Shown here piece by piece: positions 24,157 to 32,915 of a stretch of DNA of 64,000 nucleotides (positions within the stretch are counted from its first letter, which is position 1; each line of letters begins with the position of its first letter). This DNA comes from a virus. The notes under the pieces were generated by a model. That model worked only from the letters and a program-made list of their open reading frames with translations. It made no database searches and had not been told where the DNA came from. The stretch spans positions 16,876 through 80,875 of IMG/VR virus record IMGVR_UViG_3300044961_000421, one strand, 5' to 3'. The translations under genes and the position numbers were made by a program.

Positions 24157-25290
24157 TTATTTAGATATTATTTTTAACAAATCTGAAGGGAAATAACCAT
24201 AAGTAATTTCACCTTTTTCTGAAAGGTGCTCATATTGAACAGGAACACCTTTTTTTATTTCCGGTGTTGGGAAAATCAACACAGTACATTTATCTTTTTT
24301 CATTATTAGATTATTATTTTTATCTGTTCCAAAGTGTTTCCAGCCTTTTTTGATTAAAAGTTGTTTCAATCTACCAGAAAAACTAATAATGGTTTCTTCT
24401 TTGAGATTCTTTTTTAACCAATTGTCATCAAAAGGTGATACTTTTTCACCATGAAAAGTTAAACCAAATTTTGGAACAGGTAATTTATCAATACTTTTTC
24501 TTTTGTTCCATTTATATGCAATTGTCGTATGTTGTTTAAATTCTGGATATTTAAATTCTGCACCGGCTTTTTTGGCTCTTTCATATTGTTTCTCTAAGTG
24601 TTTGTTTTTAAAGGTCAAAGCGAGCACGTCTTTATTGGGCCCCAACAATTCCCATTTATAAGTTTTCGGATCAATATTCACTTTTCGTTTCGTCGGTTTA
24701 TATTTTATTTCATTCTTTGTGGAAAGGACCGTGGTATGCATCTTATCCTTTGGGGTATAATTTTTAATTTTATACTTTTTAGCAAATTTTTCCAATTCTT
24801 CAGCAGATTTAGGATGCATTCCTAAAGAAGAGTATAATCCCGCTTCAGATACAACATAATTCTTGTCTAAATCCCAATTGATTCTTTTCCTTTTTAAAAC
24901 TGGTGTAGTATTAGAATAAAGACCAATGTTGGCACTTTCAGGAGAATACCATTTTCTTCCTTCCTTTTCGCGTATTTTAATTTTTCCGCTTTCACCCATC
25001 ATTTTTTTAATCGCTTGTGCTTCTCCTTTAATATTATAAAGATGGGCACCATCTAATCGAATACCCTCTTTTAATTTAATGGCATTAAAAATGGATTTAT
25101 CATTCAATTTTCCTGTTTTTTGTACTATTCCGTGACTCATTTTGTGCCACTCATTTCCACCATAATCAATGAGAAAAGTATCTTTTTTATTATTCCTCCA
25201 CGTTTCATGTTCCTTTTCTTCATCATTTTTTGGATCTTCCTTTTTAAAACCAAGCGAAGAAAGATATATTTTTATAAATCTTTGTTTCAT
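24157..25290 (-). CDS. 2H phosphoesterase, Acb1-like (anti-CBASS) domain
   Basis: In this 377-residue protein a central region (about 145-280) contains two HxT motifs, KMHTTVLS with His185/Thr187 and KQHTTIAYK with His254/Thr256, 69 residues apart. As I recall, T4 Acb1 (gene 57B) uses His44/Thr46 and His113/Thr115 with the same 69-residue spacing, and also reads GLYxxxxM/F before PxDKxHTT. Acb1 cuts the cyclic oligonucleotides that activate CBASS defence. The flanking N-terminal (about 140) and C-terminal (about 90) domains are unrecognised. A TATAAATA box ends 6 bp before the ATG. Confidence 0.65.
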   Translation of the reverse strand: MKQRFIKIYLSSLGFKKEDPKNDEEKEHETWRNNKKDTFLIDYGGNEWHKMSHGIVQKTGKLNDKSIFNAIKLKEGIRLDGAHLYNIKGEAQAIKKMMGESGKIKIREKEGRKWYSPESANIGLYSNTTPVLKRKRINWDLDKNYVVSEAGLYSSLGMHPKSAEELEKFAKKYKIKNYTPKDKMHTTVLSTKNEIKYKPTKRKVNIDPKTYKWELLGPNKDVLALTFKNKHLEKQYERAKKAGAEFKYPEFKQHTTIAYKWNKRKSIDKLPVPKFGLTFHGEKVSPFDDNWLKKNLKEETIISFSGRLKQLLIKKGWKHFGTDKNNNLIMKKDKCTVLIFPTPEIKKGVPVQYEHLSEKGEITYGYFPSDLLKIISK

Positions 25291-25296
25291 AATGAT

Positions 25297-25304
25297 TATT
25301 TATA
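25297..25304 (-). promoter_or_regulatory. T4-type late promoter box, leaderless start
   Basis: TATAAATA followed by 6 bp (ATCATT) and ATG 25290. No Shine-Dalgarno is present. Transcription from a T4 late box starts about 6 bp downstream, that is at the start codon. Confidence 0.65.
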
Positions 25305-25308
25305 TATT

Positions 25309-25875
25309 TTAGGATATTAGTTCTTTATTGATCATACGATTACGGATCAATTTCATCAAATCGACGGCATCTTCTATCGACAATTTTCCTAAGCAATTAT
25401 AAAATCCAACAAAATCACCATCTAATGCTAATTTCCTTGCTTTCGAAGCACTCATTGATATTGTAGGATCATCATTATCAGGATCACGATTACCTGAAGA
25501 TACGAAATGAATCTTTTCAAATTCATACAGTTTTCCTTGTTGTTTGTTGACAGAATCCTTGAATTGTGTGATTCTATCTTGCCCGACAACAAAAAAAACT
25601 TCTTTATATCCTTCCTTATAAACTTTTTCGAGCATATCAAAGGGTGTTTTCACTTTCGTATCTTCATTAAATATCATTTTTGGAAACATCTTTTTCAAAA
25701 GAGCTATTTTTTCTTTGAAAAAAAGAGGATTTTTATATATATCTTGCGTTTGAGAAACAAAAACCCTGTGGTCTTTCCCATAAGAATTTGAGAGCATGAC
25801 ATCAAATAATTTTTTATGCCCAATGGTAGGAGGATTAAATCTTCCAAATGTTAAAATGATTCCTTTTTTATTCAT
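25309..25875 (-). CDS. NMNAT/cytidylyltransferase-like nucleotidyltransferase
   Basis: This 188-residue protein has TFGRFNPPTIGHKKL (the GxFxPxHxGH nucleotide-binding motif), FFVVGQDR and ISMSASKARKLAL (the ISxTxxR motif). It belongs to the HxGH nucleotidyltransferase fold, which includes NMN adenylyltransferase and glycerol-phosphate or CMP transferases. A role in NAD salvage would connect with the Tad2-like and macrodomain proteins, but the substrate cannot be fixed from sequence. Confidence 0.7.
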   Translation of the reverse strand: MNKKGIILTFGRFNPPTIGHKKLFDVMLSNSYGKDHRVFVSQTQDIYKNPLFFKEKIALLKKMFPKMIFNEDTKVKTPFDMLEKVYKEGYKEVFFVVGQDRITQFKDSVNKQQGKLYEFEKIHFVSSGNRDPDNDDPTISMSASKARKLALDGDFVGFYNCLGKLSIEDAVDLMKLIRNRMINKELIS

Positions 25876-25882
25876 AAGGTTC

Positions 25883-27232
25883 TTACTTTGTCGAAATCAT
25901 ATAGTTTATTAACCCTTGTGACGCCCTAATATCACTATATGCAGATTTTCCGCCTTCAAACACAACTTTTGTTTTTCCCGGAACAGTTACACGCATTTCT
26001 ACCTCTCCCCTTCTCCATTTTGTTAAATTCAAATTAATTTGGAAAAAATTTTTTGAGTTGAGAAGAGATGTAATGATCGAAAGAACTTTTGGATCATCAT
26101 TCAATTCTTTCGCTATCCGTTTGGTGAAAAACAAGGTTAAATAAGCATAATTATATTCTTTTGTTAGATATTTTTTTGCTGCTTCAGATTTATCTATCAT
26201 TCTTATCTTTTTTACAACTAGTTCTAGTTCAGGACTCTTTTCTATTGGAATACCTTTTAAAGCATCAATATATGGTTTATAAGAGTCATGAATTATTCTC
26301 TTTGGAATTTTTAATATATGGCGAATTCCATATTCATAAACAATACGTTTTGCACTTTTCTCCAATCCTGTTTCCATTGATTTCGCTATATCAACAAGTT
26401 TTCTCAAAATAGTTGAATTGATTCTTTTTTTATTCATCATGTAAGGAAGAAGATTTGAAAAAAAGGATGCCTTTGAACCAACACCTGATTTTGAGGAAAT
26501 AGGATAAGATATATCCTGCGAAATAAGGATCGAATCTATTTCATTGAATGAAGAAGATGTCGGTATCAAAACTTTTTCAATGTTTTTAAAAACCGATTTT
26601 TTTCCGACAAAAACGTAAGAATGTGTGTTTGGAAAAAATGCATATATACCAGGAAGTAATTCACCAAGATGTTTTGCTAATTCATTTTTTTCGGAAACAG
26701 AAACATCACCTATCCAATTAAAAGCATTTACTCTTTTCTTATTTTCGATATTAAAAAACAAATTTTCTATTGAAGAAAAAACCGGACCACTGACATTTTG
26801 TTTGTTTAATAGATATTCTTTTATACTATTCAAAAGTGTTTTTGGATTAGAAAATTCATAAAACGTTTCTTCCGACCCACCATAATTGTATGATACCATT
26901 TTTCCAAGTTTTACCATATCAACAACTCTCAATCCTATAGATTCGGAAGAACCTACGCCTTCAGGAGAAACGGATATGATGTAATTTTTATTATTAAGTT
27001 TGAAAAATAAAGATAATGGTGCCGAAGATTTCAGACGTTTTGTTTTTATTTGAAAATTGAAGATTTTAAAAACCAAAGAAAGGTTTTGGTGTATTTTTTT
27101 AATCAACCTTTCTCTCTCAATGGAAGAAAGGATAGGAACCATTACTTTTATTGTTTTGTTTGTTTCCGTTTCGATAATTTTGATATTATTGGAATACAAC
27201 GAAAGTATTTTCTTTATCTGTTCTTCATTCAT
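25883..27232 (-). CDS. Hypothetical protein, predicted late gene
   Basis: A 449-residue protein with no family I can name. It has glycine/serine-rich turns (SPEGVGSSESIGLRVVD, SSKSGVGSKASFFSN) and a basic, beta-rich C-terminus (WRRGEVEMRVTVPGKTKVVF). A start at ATG 27232 is favoured because a TATAAATA box ends exactly 6 bp upstream and no Shine-Dalgarno is present. Late timing suggests a virion or assembly role. Confidence 0.5.
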   Translation of the reverse strand: MNEEQIKKILSLYSNNIKIIETETNKTIKVMVPILSSIERERLIKKIHQNLSLVFKIFNFQIKTKRLKSSAPLSLFFKLNNKNYIISVSPEGVGSSESIGLRVVDMVKLGKMVSYNYGGSEETFYEFSNPKTLLNSIKEYLLNKQNVSGPVFSSIENLFFNIENKKRVNAFNWIGDVSVSEKNELAKHLGELLPGIYAFFPNTHSYVFVGKKSVFKNIEKVLIPTSSSFNEIDSILISQDISYPISSKSGVGSKASFFSNLLPYMMNKKRINSTILRKLVDIAKSMETGLEKSAKRIVYEYGIRHILKIPKRIIHDSYKPYIDALKGIPIEKSPELELVVKKIRMIDKSEAAKKYLTKEYNYAYLTLFFTKRIAKELNDDPKVLSIITSLLNSKNFFQINLNLTKWRRGEVEMRVTVPGKTKVVFEGGKSAYSDIRASQGLINYMISTK

Positions 27233-28043
27233 CAATTGTATTTATAGGAAAAAAGAAGGGAAAACAAAATTCTTTGTTTGTAGTAGGATCCTTTATTAAA
27301 AATTTTTCAAAAGATTGGCATACTATTTTCTCATTGCGCGTTATTGTAAATAAAGCATCTTCCTGTTTTTCATACACCATTTCTTCTATTGGTGTATTAT
27401 GATCTCTTTTGAACAAATAACATGCGGATTCCTTTTTAAAATCGTATGTTAACGGAGAAAAATCTCTATCATATACAACTTTTTCACCTATAAATGTTGT
27501 ACACATATTCTTATAAGGTAGAAATATTAATGAATTAATCCCTTTAATAAAGATAACACACGATAAATCCCACCTTTTTGGATTATCCTTATGTACATAA
27601 ATTGGTTTTGAGTATATATCATATATGAAATTATATTGATTATGGACATTATTATCTTTCAGCAAATCCCATAACACATTTATAAATTTGCTTTTTGTTT
27701 CCGAATTTTTAAATTTTGTTTTAAGCCAATATGGCTCAAAACAAAAATAATCGGTTCCATTTATTATCTTTAATTCCGTTAAAAACAAATCAAAAGCATT
27801 GAAAAAAACAGAACGAATATGATCTATGTCTCCTGTTTCTAAATCTATTCTCTTTCTTATTTCCGAAACATGGAGAAATTTTAAAATTAAATGAAAAATA
27901 TTTGGAATACAAGCATCCAATGCTTTTGAATGTATGTTTAAAAGACAAAACATGATATCGGAATATTTTTTTCTTTTGATGTTTGGGGAAAGCTTAGGAA
28001 AATAGTCAAAATAGAAATTAAGATCATAATTTAAAATCTGCAT
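27225..28043 (-). CDS. Hypothetical protein
   Basis: A 272-residue protein of unknown family, rich in aromatic residues (NYDLNFYFDYFPKL, YFCFEPYWLKTKF), with several conserved-looking acidic turns. It overlaps the helicase gene by 20 bases and the next gene by 8, so it is co-transcribed with helicase. No catalytic or membrane motif. Confidence 0.5.
   Translation of the reverse strand: MQILNYDLNFYFDYFPKLSPNIKRKKYSDIMFCLLNIHSKALDACIPNIFHLILKFLHVSEIRKRIDLETGDIDHIRSVFFNAFDLFLTELKIINGTDYFCFEPYWLKTKFKNSETKSKFINVLWDLLKDNNVHNQYNFIYDIYSKPIYVHKDNPKRWDLSCVIFIKGINSLIFLPYKNMCTTFIGEKVVYDRDFSPLTYDFKKESACYLFKRDHNTPIEEMVYEKQEDALFTITRNEKIVCQSFEKFLIKDPTTNKEFCFPFFFPINTIDE
27239..27246 (-). promoter_or_regulatory. 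T4-type late promoter box, leaderless start
   Basis: TATAAATA, then CAATTG (6 bp), then ATG 27232. The spacing matches that at 25297-25304 exactly. Confidence 0.65.
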
Positions 28044-29463
28044 ATTTTTCTTTCCCGCTTTTTACTACATTCTTATTATTAGAAGGTTCTTTGTTTACAG
28101 TTTTCTGCATGTTCGGTAATACTATTTGTGGTAGTGTTGCTCCACCTAAATTTGGAGAAGAATTACCATTTAATTCATACAATCTTTGTCGTGTTCTATC
28201 GACTCCTACATTAAATTTTTTATGTTTTGTCGAATCACCAAAACGATTTTTAATCTGCTTCATCATATATTGATTTAATGTTTCGAGTTGATCATTATTG
28301 ATGATAGCAAGCATAAAGTCCGCCGTTTGTGGAAGACCAAATGATTCCGCTGTATCTGTCATATCCGGATCTGTATCACCAAAACCAGAACGATTAAATT
28401 GTGTTGCTGTAAGAATTCGAGTGTTGTAGGAACCAGCTAAACCTCTCAATTCTTCAGCAATCATTTTGATATAATAGTAAGATGAACCTTCAGCATTTTT
28501 AACCCTGGATGAGGAACATATATTCAGGTAATCAATTATAATAATATCCGGTTTAAAATTTTTCTTTATTTTCAATTCCTCAAGTAGGTGCCGAAATGTA
28601 TCCGCATTTGCTGTAGATGTTGGATATTCTTTAACAATCAATTTACCAAGAAAATTATTTTTCATTTTGTGTACTTTTGATTTGTAAGAATTTTCTGGTA
28701 AATCCACAATCTCATCAATATGCACATCCAACAAGTTTGCATCAATTCGTTTCAGTACTTCTTGTTCTGAAATTTCGAGCGTAATATAGAGGACATTTAA
28801 TCCCGATTTAGAAAAATGTCCGGCAAATGAACAAAGACATAATGTTTTACCTACATTAACACCACCGATTAAAACGGAAAGTGTTTTGTTAGGAATACCA
28901 CCATTTGTTATTTTATCTAAATCAGAAATCCCCCAGGAAATACGAGATAATGGTTGGTGATATAAATTAAATCTTTCTTCTCCTTGTTCCACATAATCGT
29001 GTCCAACGCTAGAATCAAATGAAACGGCAAGGGCGTTTGTGAGCAATTCTGGAATTGCTCCTTTTCCTTTTTTATTTTTTCGTTTCACCTTCGCATCAGA
29101 AAGAATTTCCATAGATTCAGCAATTGCATTATAAATTGCTTGATGTTGACACCATTTTTCTGTATGCTCTAAAAGCCAACTATCCGAAACATTTGGATTT
29201 ATTGTATATAATTCCTTGATTAATCCAAGTGTTTCTTCTAATCTTTCTGAATTTTCACTAATACGTTGATTATTATTTGCGTCAATGAAAAGAGATTGTT
29301 CCGAAGGAAGGGAAGAATGTTTACTAAAATGTTCTGAAATCAATTCATAAACATTCTTCTCTTTCTCTTCTTCAAAATAATTTGGATCAATAAAAGGTTT
29401 TACTTTTCTTAAAAAATCCTCGTTCTTAATTAGATTGTGAAGAATTATTTTCGTTAGAGTCAT
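28024..29463 (-). CDS. 41: Replicative DNA helicase, gp41/DnaB type
   Basis: The 479-residue protein has Walker A in LSVLIGGVNVGKTLCLCSF near residue 200, the DnaB-type VLYITLEISEQEVLKRIDAN, Walker B in PDIIIIDYLNIC, and a TATQFNRSG arginine-finger region with TADFMLAII. The first 150 residues form the helical N-terminal domain. It unwinds DNA at the fork with primase 61. The C-terminus is Asn/Lys-rich. Confidence 0.88.
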   Translation of the reverse strand: MTLTKIILHNLIKNEDFLRKVKPFIDPNYFEEEKEKNVYELISEHFSKHSSLPSEQSLFIDANNNQRISENSERLEETLGLIKELYTINPNVSDSWLLEHTEKWCQHQAIYNAIAESMEILSDAKVKRKNKKGKGAIPELLTNALAVSFDSSVGHDYVEQGEERFNLYHQPLSRISWGISDLDKITNGGIPNKTLSVLIGGVNVGKTLCLCSFAGHFSKSGLNVLYITLEISEQEVLKRIDANLLDVHIDEIVDLPENSYKSKVHKMKNNFLGKLIVKEYPTSTANADTFRHLLEELKIKKNFKPDIIIIDYLNICSSSRVKNAEGSSYYYIKMIAEELRGLAGSYNTRILTATQFNRSGFGDTDPDMTDTAESFGLPQTADFMLAIINNDQLETLNQYMMKQIKNRFGDSTKHKKFNVGVDRTRQRLYELNGNSSPNLGGATLPQIVLPNMQKTVNKEPSNNKNVVKSGKEKYADFKL

Positions 29464-29731
29464 TTTCGTTTATTTCTCTTACCGCATCTTCGAGAATCGA
29501 AAGGAATATAGATTTCCCATATTCCTGGAATGCTTCTTCTTCTTCCTTTGATTCAAATTCCTTATTGTGAATTATAATTTCAAAGTGGGCATACATGTTC
29601 CCATCTTTTTCATCCCTTTCTATTCGTACGTTGATAAAAGAAAATTCTATTCCTTCATATTCACCTTCTGTAATCAGAATTGTGGTCAGATTATCTGGAT
29701 TTCTCAAAAACAATTTATATGGTCTATTCAT
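29426..29731 (-). CDS. Hypothetical protein between uvsX and helicase
   Basis: A 101-residue protein from ATG 29731 (MNRPYKLFLRNPDNL), with GGGAGAAAA upstream. It is beta-rich, then helical, with an acidic/Asn-rich tail (NENDSNENNSSQSN). The family is unknown. It overlaps both uvsX and the helicase gene, so it probably acts with them. T4 has UvsY and gp59 type mediators of similar size, but no motif supports that link. Confidence 0.5.
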   Translation of the reverse strand: MNRPYKLFLRNPDNLTTILITEGEYEGIEFSFINVRIERDEKDGNMYAHFEIIIHNKEFESKEEEEAFQEYGKSIFLSILEDAVREINENDSNENNSSQSN

Positions 29732-30839
29732 CATTTTCTCCCTCATTTACCACTATATCAGAAATAACACATTCATCTTCTTCATTACCACCATATCTAA
29801 AATGCTTTCCAACTTTATCGTCAATTATATCTAACATTTCTTCTGTAAAATATTTTTCTGGATTCTCTTCGATGGTTTTCCTAAAAGCACTCTCCCCGTT
29901 AGGAAATTCATATTTCTTTCCATTTTGTTTAACCACACCATATTCGATACATAAATCTAAGAGTCCAAAATATCTGTCAAGTCCTTTCGTATAGGAAATT
30001 TTTGTTTGGACAGACATATTCTCTTTTGTCAATCTTCCTTTTTCAATCTTTACAGTAATGATTGATCCAATTACAGATTTAGTAGATTCATCTTTGTCCT
30101 TCTTCTTCGACAAAGATAGAATTGTAGATGCTGTATAGATTGGACCTTTTCCACCACCTTGTGCTTTCGTGGGAACATAAGAACCAATCACTTCATAAAC
30201 ATGATTTGTTACAAACATAGGAATTTTTGCTCTACCTAATCTCTGGCACATTGTTCTAAAAAATCTCTTTACTTCTGGTGCTCTTGTCATATCGCGTTTT
30301 CCAGAAGAATCTTCGGCATCAGATAATTCTTTATCGGTTGAAAGCTGTCCAAGAGAATCGAGTACCATCATAGCCGGTGGTCTTAAACTTTCTTCTATTT
30401 CCAAATAAGAAGAAACGATTTTTAATGCCTGAGATGTCACTTCAGAAACCGTAATTACAGGATATTTAACAATACGTTTCGTATCGAGATTTAAATTTTT
30501 TAAATTTTCTTTGAGCCAAGAAGGAGCGTTTTCTGACTCAAACACAAACACAATACCATCTTTATATTTGTTCAAAAATTCACGAATGATACCGAGAATG
30601 AAAAACGTTTTTCCTGTAGAGCTTTCTCCTGGAAAAACGGTTACAAAATTATTGGGATGCCCCTTTCTCGTATATCCGGACATCGCTAAATTTAATGTAT
30701 AACTTCCTGTATCAAAATACTCCAATTTTTCTTCATTATCTTCTATGATTGAAGCATAAGGATTTCCAGAATCAGCTAAAATTTTGGATAGAAATTTATC
30801 ATTAACAGCCTTTAGAGGGCTATTTGTTTTTTTTGCCAT
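29724..30839 (-). CDS. uvsX: UvsX/RecA-like recombinase
   Basis: This 371-residue RecA-fold ATPase has Walker A FPGESSTGKTFF near residues 69-80, a conserved VFVFESENAPS, Walker B MMVLDSLGQLST, loop residues KRDMTRAPEVKRFFR and a glutamine-like switch region (VTNHVYEVIGSYVPTKAQGG). It pairs homologous DNA in recombination-dependent replication. The acidic C-terminal tail is typical. Its own promoter lies at 30857-30885 with GAGGT ahead of the ATG. Confidence 0.88.
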   Translation of the reverse strand: MAKKTNSPLKAVNDKFLSKILADSGNPYASIIEDNEEKLEYFDTGSYTLNLAMSGYTRKGHPNNFVTVFPGESSTGKTFFILGIIREFLNKYKDGIVFVFESENAPSWLKENLKNLNLDTKRIVKYPVITVSEVTSQALKIVSSYLEIEESLRPPAMMVLDSLGQLSTDKELSDAEDSSGKRDMTRAPEVKRFFRTMCQRLGRAKIPMFVTNHVYEVIGSYVPTKAQGGGKGPIYTASTILSLSKKKDKDESTKSVIGSIITVKIEKGRLTKENMSVQTKISYTKGLDRYFGLLDLCIEYGVVKQNGKKYEFPNGESAFRKTIEENPEKYFTEEMLDIIDDKVGKHFRYGGNEEDECVISDIVVNEGENDE

Positions 30840-30856
30840 TCTTTTACCTCTTTTTT

Positions 30857-30885
30857 ATTATAACATGTTTATAACAAAAAAACAA
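30857..30885 (-). promoter_or_regulatory. Probable sigma70-type promoter for uvsX
   Basis: TTGTTT, 17 bp, TATAAT with TGT before the -10. The -35 is weak. A normal leader with AGAGGT precedes ATG 30839. Confidence 0.55.
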
Positions 30886-30887
30886 GT

Positions 30888-32312
30888 TTATTTACTGGAT
30901 CTTATCACATTTAATGCTAATTCAATTGCTTGTTTTTTTGAAAGTGATGGGTTTTCGATTGCTTTTTCTAATATTCGTTTCTTAATTTTTCCAATAAGTG
31001 GTCCTTTAGCACCAAGAGAAGCAATTTCGTTGCCGTCCAATATGGATTTTGTATTCAAAATTGAATTAATATCCATTTTTTCTATTCTTTTACGAATTTT
31101 ATCTATCTGTTTTGGCATCGAATGTGCATCAGCGTGGGATATATTATCAGCATGGATTAATTTAAGTGCTGGTTCGAGCATATCGGAAACACGATAAATG
31201 AATTTTCTCAATGATTTATCAGAAATTTGGTCTCCTTCAGGACCAGCAGATTTTAAATCCATGTGGTAATTTATTAATTTTTGTACCTTTTCAATATCAC
31301 TATTGGAATATTTTAGTCTCTTCATGATTTCAGCAGCAATTTTTGAACCTACAGAGGCGTGACCAATAAATTGAATTTTTCCATCTTTTTCAGTTCTCGT
31401 TATTGATTTCCCGATATCGTGAAAAAGTGCTGATAACCTGAGTATTAATTCTGTAGGTACTGCATCCAAAACATTTAATGTATGCTTGAAAGCATCATGC
31501 TTATGAAATTTGTTTTGTTGTAGTTTATGTAATTTCTCCAATTCAGGAATCGTATATTTAAGAATTCCTGTAATTCTAAACATACGAATCGCTTTTGATG
31601 GTTTTTCTAAAACCAATATTTTATTCAATTCATCCTGTATTCTCTCCGAAGAAATGTTTTTCAATTTTTCTGCATTCTTTTTTATTGATCGGATTACAGA
31701 AAGTGGTAAATCAAAATTGTATTTAAAAGCAAATCGGATTGCTCTCAGTATACGCAGAGGATCTTCGCTAAAAATCCAATCCGGATTCCCTGTTGTTTGA
31801 ATTACTTTTTTATTTAAATCCTTTATAGATCTTCCTGTTAAATCGAAAATTTCACCGGTCGTTAGGTTTTTAAAAAGAGCATTAATCGTAAAATCTCTTC
31901 TGAAAGCATCATCTTCAATCGTACCAACAGAAACGATTGGTTTCCTAGAACCCTGTTCATATTTTTCTTTTCTTGGAGCGACAAATTCAACGTCAATATC
32001 ACCAGATTCTAATTTTAATGTCAATTTTGCCGTTCTGAATCTAGGAAAAATTACAGGATTTGAATCCTTTTTATAAATACCAAGTTTTTTTGCTATGAAT
32101 GTAGCAACCTTAATACCACCTTCGATCCCGTGCCCATCTACAACTAAATCGACATCCTTACTCCTTAATCCGAGAAGATTATCTCGAACATATCCACCAG
32201 CAATAAATACTTTATTATCATATTTACTACCTCGAATTACAGAGGCAATTAGCTTGATTGCCTCTTCCGCCTTTATTGATTCTAATAAAAAATATTCTTT
32301 TATGTTTAACAT
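30888..32312 (-). CDS. cca: CCA-adding tRNA nucleotidyltransferase with HD domain
   Basis: The 474-residue protein has the class II nucleotidyltransferase head: FIAGGYVRDNLLG, the DVDLVVD acidic pair near residue 53, RRDFTINALF and the SEDPLRILRAIRF block. A C-terminal HD domain follows (ALFHDIGKS, NYHMDLK). It adds or repairs the 3'-CCA of tRNA. That fits a phage with 24 tRNA genes, of which tRNA-His lacks an encoded CCA. The HD domain may remove 2',3'-cyclic phosphates, as in E. coli Cca. Confidence 0.88.
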   Translation of the reverse strand: MLNIKEYFLLESIKAEEAIKLIASVIRGSKYDNKVFIAGGYVRDNLLGLRSKDVDLVVDGHGIEGGIKVATFIAKKLGIYKKDSNPVIFPRFRTAKLTLKLESGDIDVEFVAPRKEKYEQGSRKPIVSVGTIEDDAFRRDFTINALFKNLTTGEIFDLTGRSIKDLNKKVIQTTGNPDWIFSEDPLRILRAIRFAFKYNFDLPLSVIRSIKKNAEKLKNISSERIQDELNKILVLEKPSKAIRMFRITGILKYTIPELEKLHKLQQNKFHKHDAFKHTLNVLDAVPTELILRLSALFHDIGKSITRTEKDGKIQFIGHASVGSKIAAEIMKRLKYSNSDIEKVQKLINYHMDLKSAGPEGDQISDKSLRKFIYRVSDMLEPALKLIHADNISHADAHSMPKQIDKIRKRIEKMDINSILNTKSILDGNEIASLGAKGPLIGKIKKRILEKAIENPSLSKKQAIELALNVIRSSK

Positions 32313-32322
32313 AAAATGAGCA

Positions 32323-32913
32323 TCAATCTTTTAATTTGTGAAATTGGAAAAGAAATTCTTCTTTTGCCTTTTTGTGATCCCAAGCACATTTTCCCATATC
32401 TTCCCAAACTTCTTCCGCTAATTCTATGGCAGATTCGGGTACATTTTTTAATGTTTCGATCACCCATGGTCGAGTTGGGCCAGAAAAGAATTCGCGGGCT
32501 TCAAAAGCAAGTGCCGTTACATCTGCTATTTTCACTTCTTCTGTGAATTCATCTTGGGAAAAAACATGAAATTTTTTATAGATTACGTTGACTAAAAAAT
32601 TTCTCGCAATTCTACGATATGGAAGCATTTCATCCATATATTTTAATGGTGATGGAATATCACAAAGATATGCCTCATCAGCATCATGGAGTAATCCATG
32701 TCTTTGAATGTCTTTGGCACATTTACGCAGCATTTTTGATACCATAACTGAATGTTGTGCCACAGAATAAAAGTCACTGATATGCCCGTTAAAACGACAA
32801 ATCTTTGATAAGGCATTTGCAATATCTTCGATATCAATTTCATCAAGTTCTGGATCAAAAATGTTTACTTTTTTTCCTGTTGCTGTTCCGATTACACCTG
32901 TTTTGTAAGTCAT
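32323..32913 (-). CDS. HD-domain 5'-nucleotidase-like phosphohydrolase
   Basis: The 196-residue protein has an HD-type metal site: FYSVAQHSVMVS, GLLHDADEAYLCDIPSPLK and KIADVTALAFEAREF, the layout of YfbR/YfdR-like 5'-deoxynucleotidases. Such enzymes dephosphorylate dNMPs and shape dNTP pools. It is 2 bases from the DNA polymerase gene, in the same operon. Confidence 0.75.
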   Translation of the reverse strand: MTYKTGVIGTATGKKVNIFDPELDEIDIEDIANALSKICRFNGHISDFYSVAQHSVMVSKMLRKCAKDIQRHGLLHDADEAYLCDIPSPLKYMDEMLPYRRIARNFLVNVIYKKFHVFSQDEFTEEVKIADVTALAFEAREFFSGPTRPWVIETLKNVPESAIELAEEVWEDMGKCAWDHKKAKEEFLFQFHKLKD

Positions 32914-32915
32914 AT

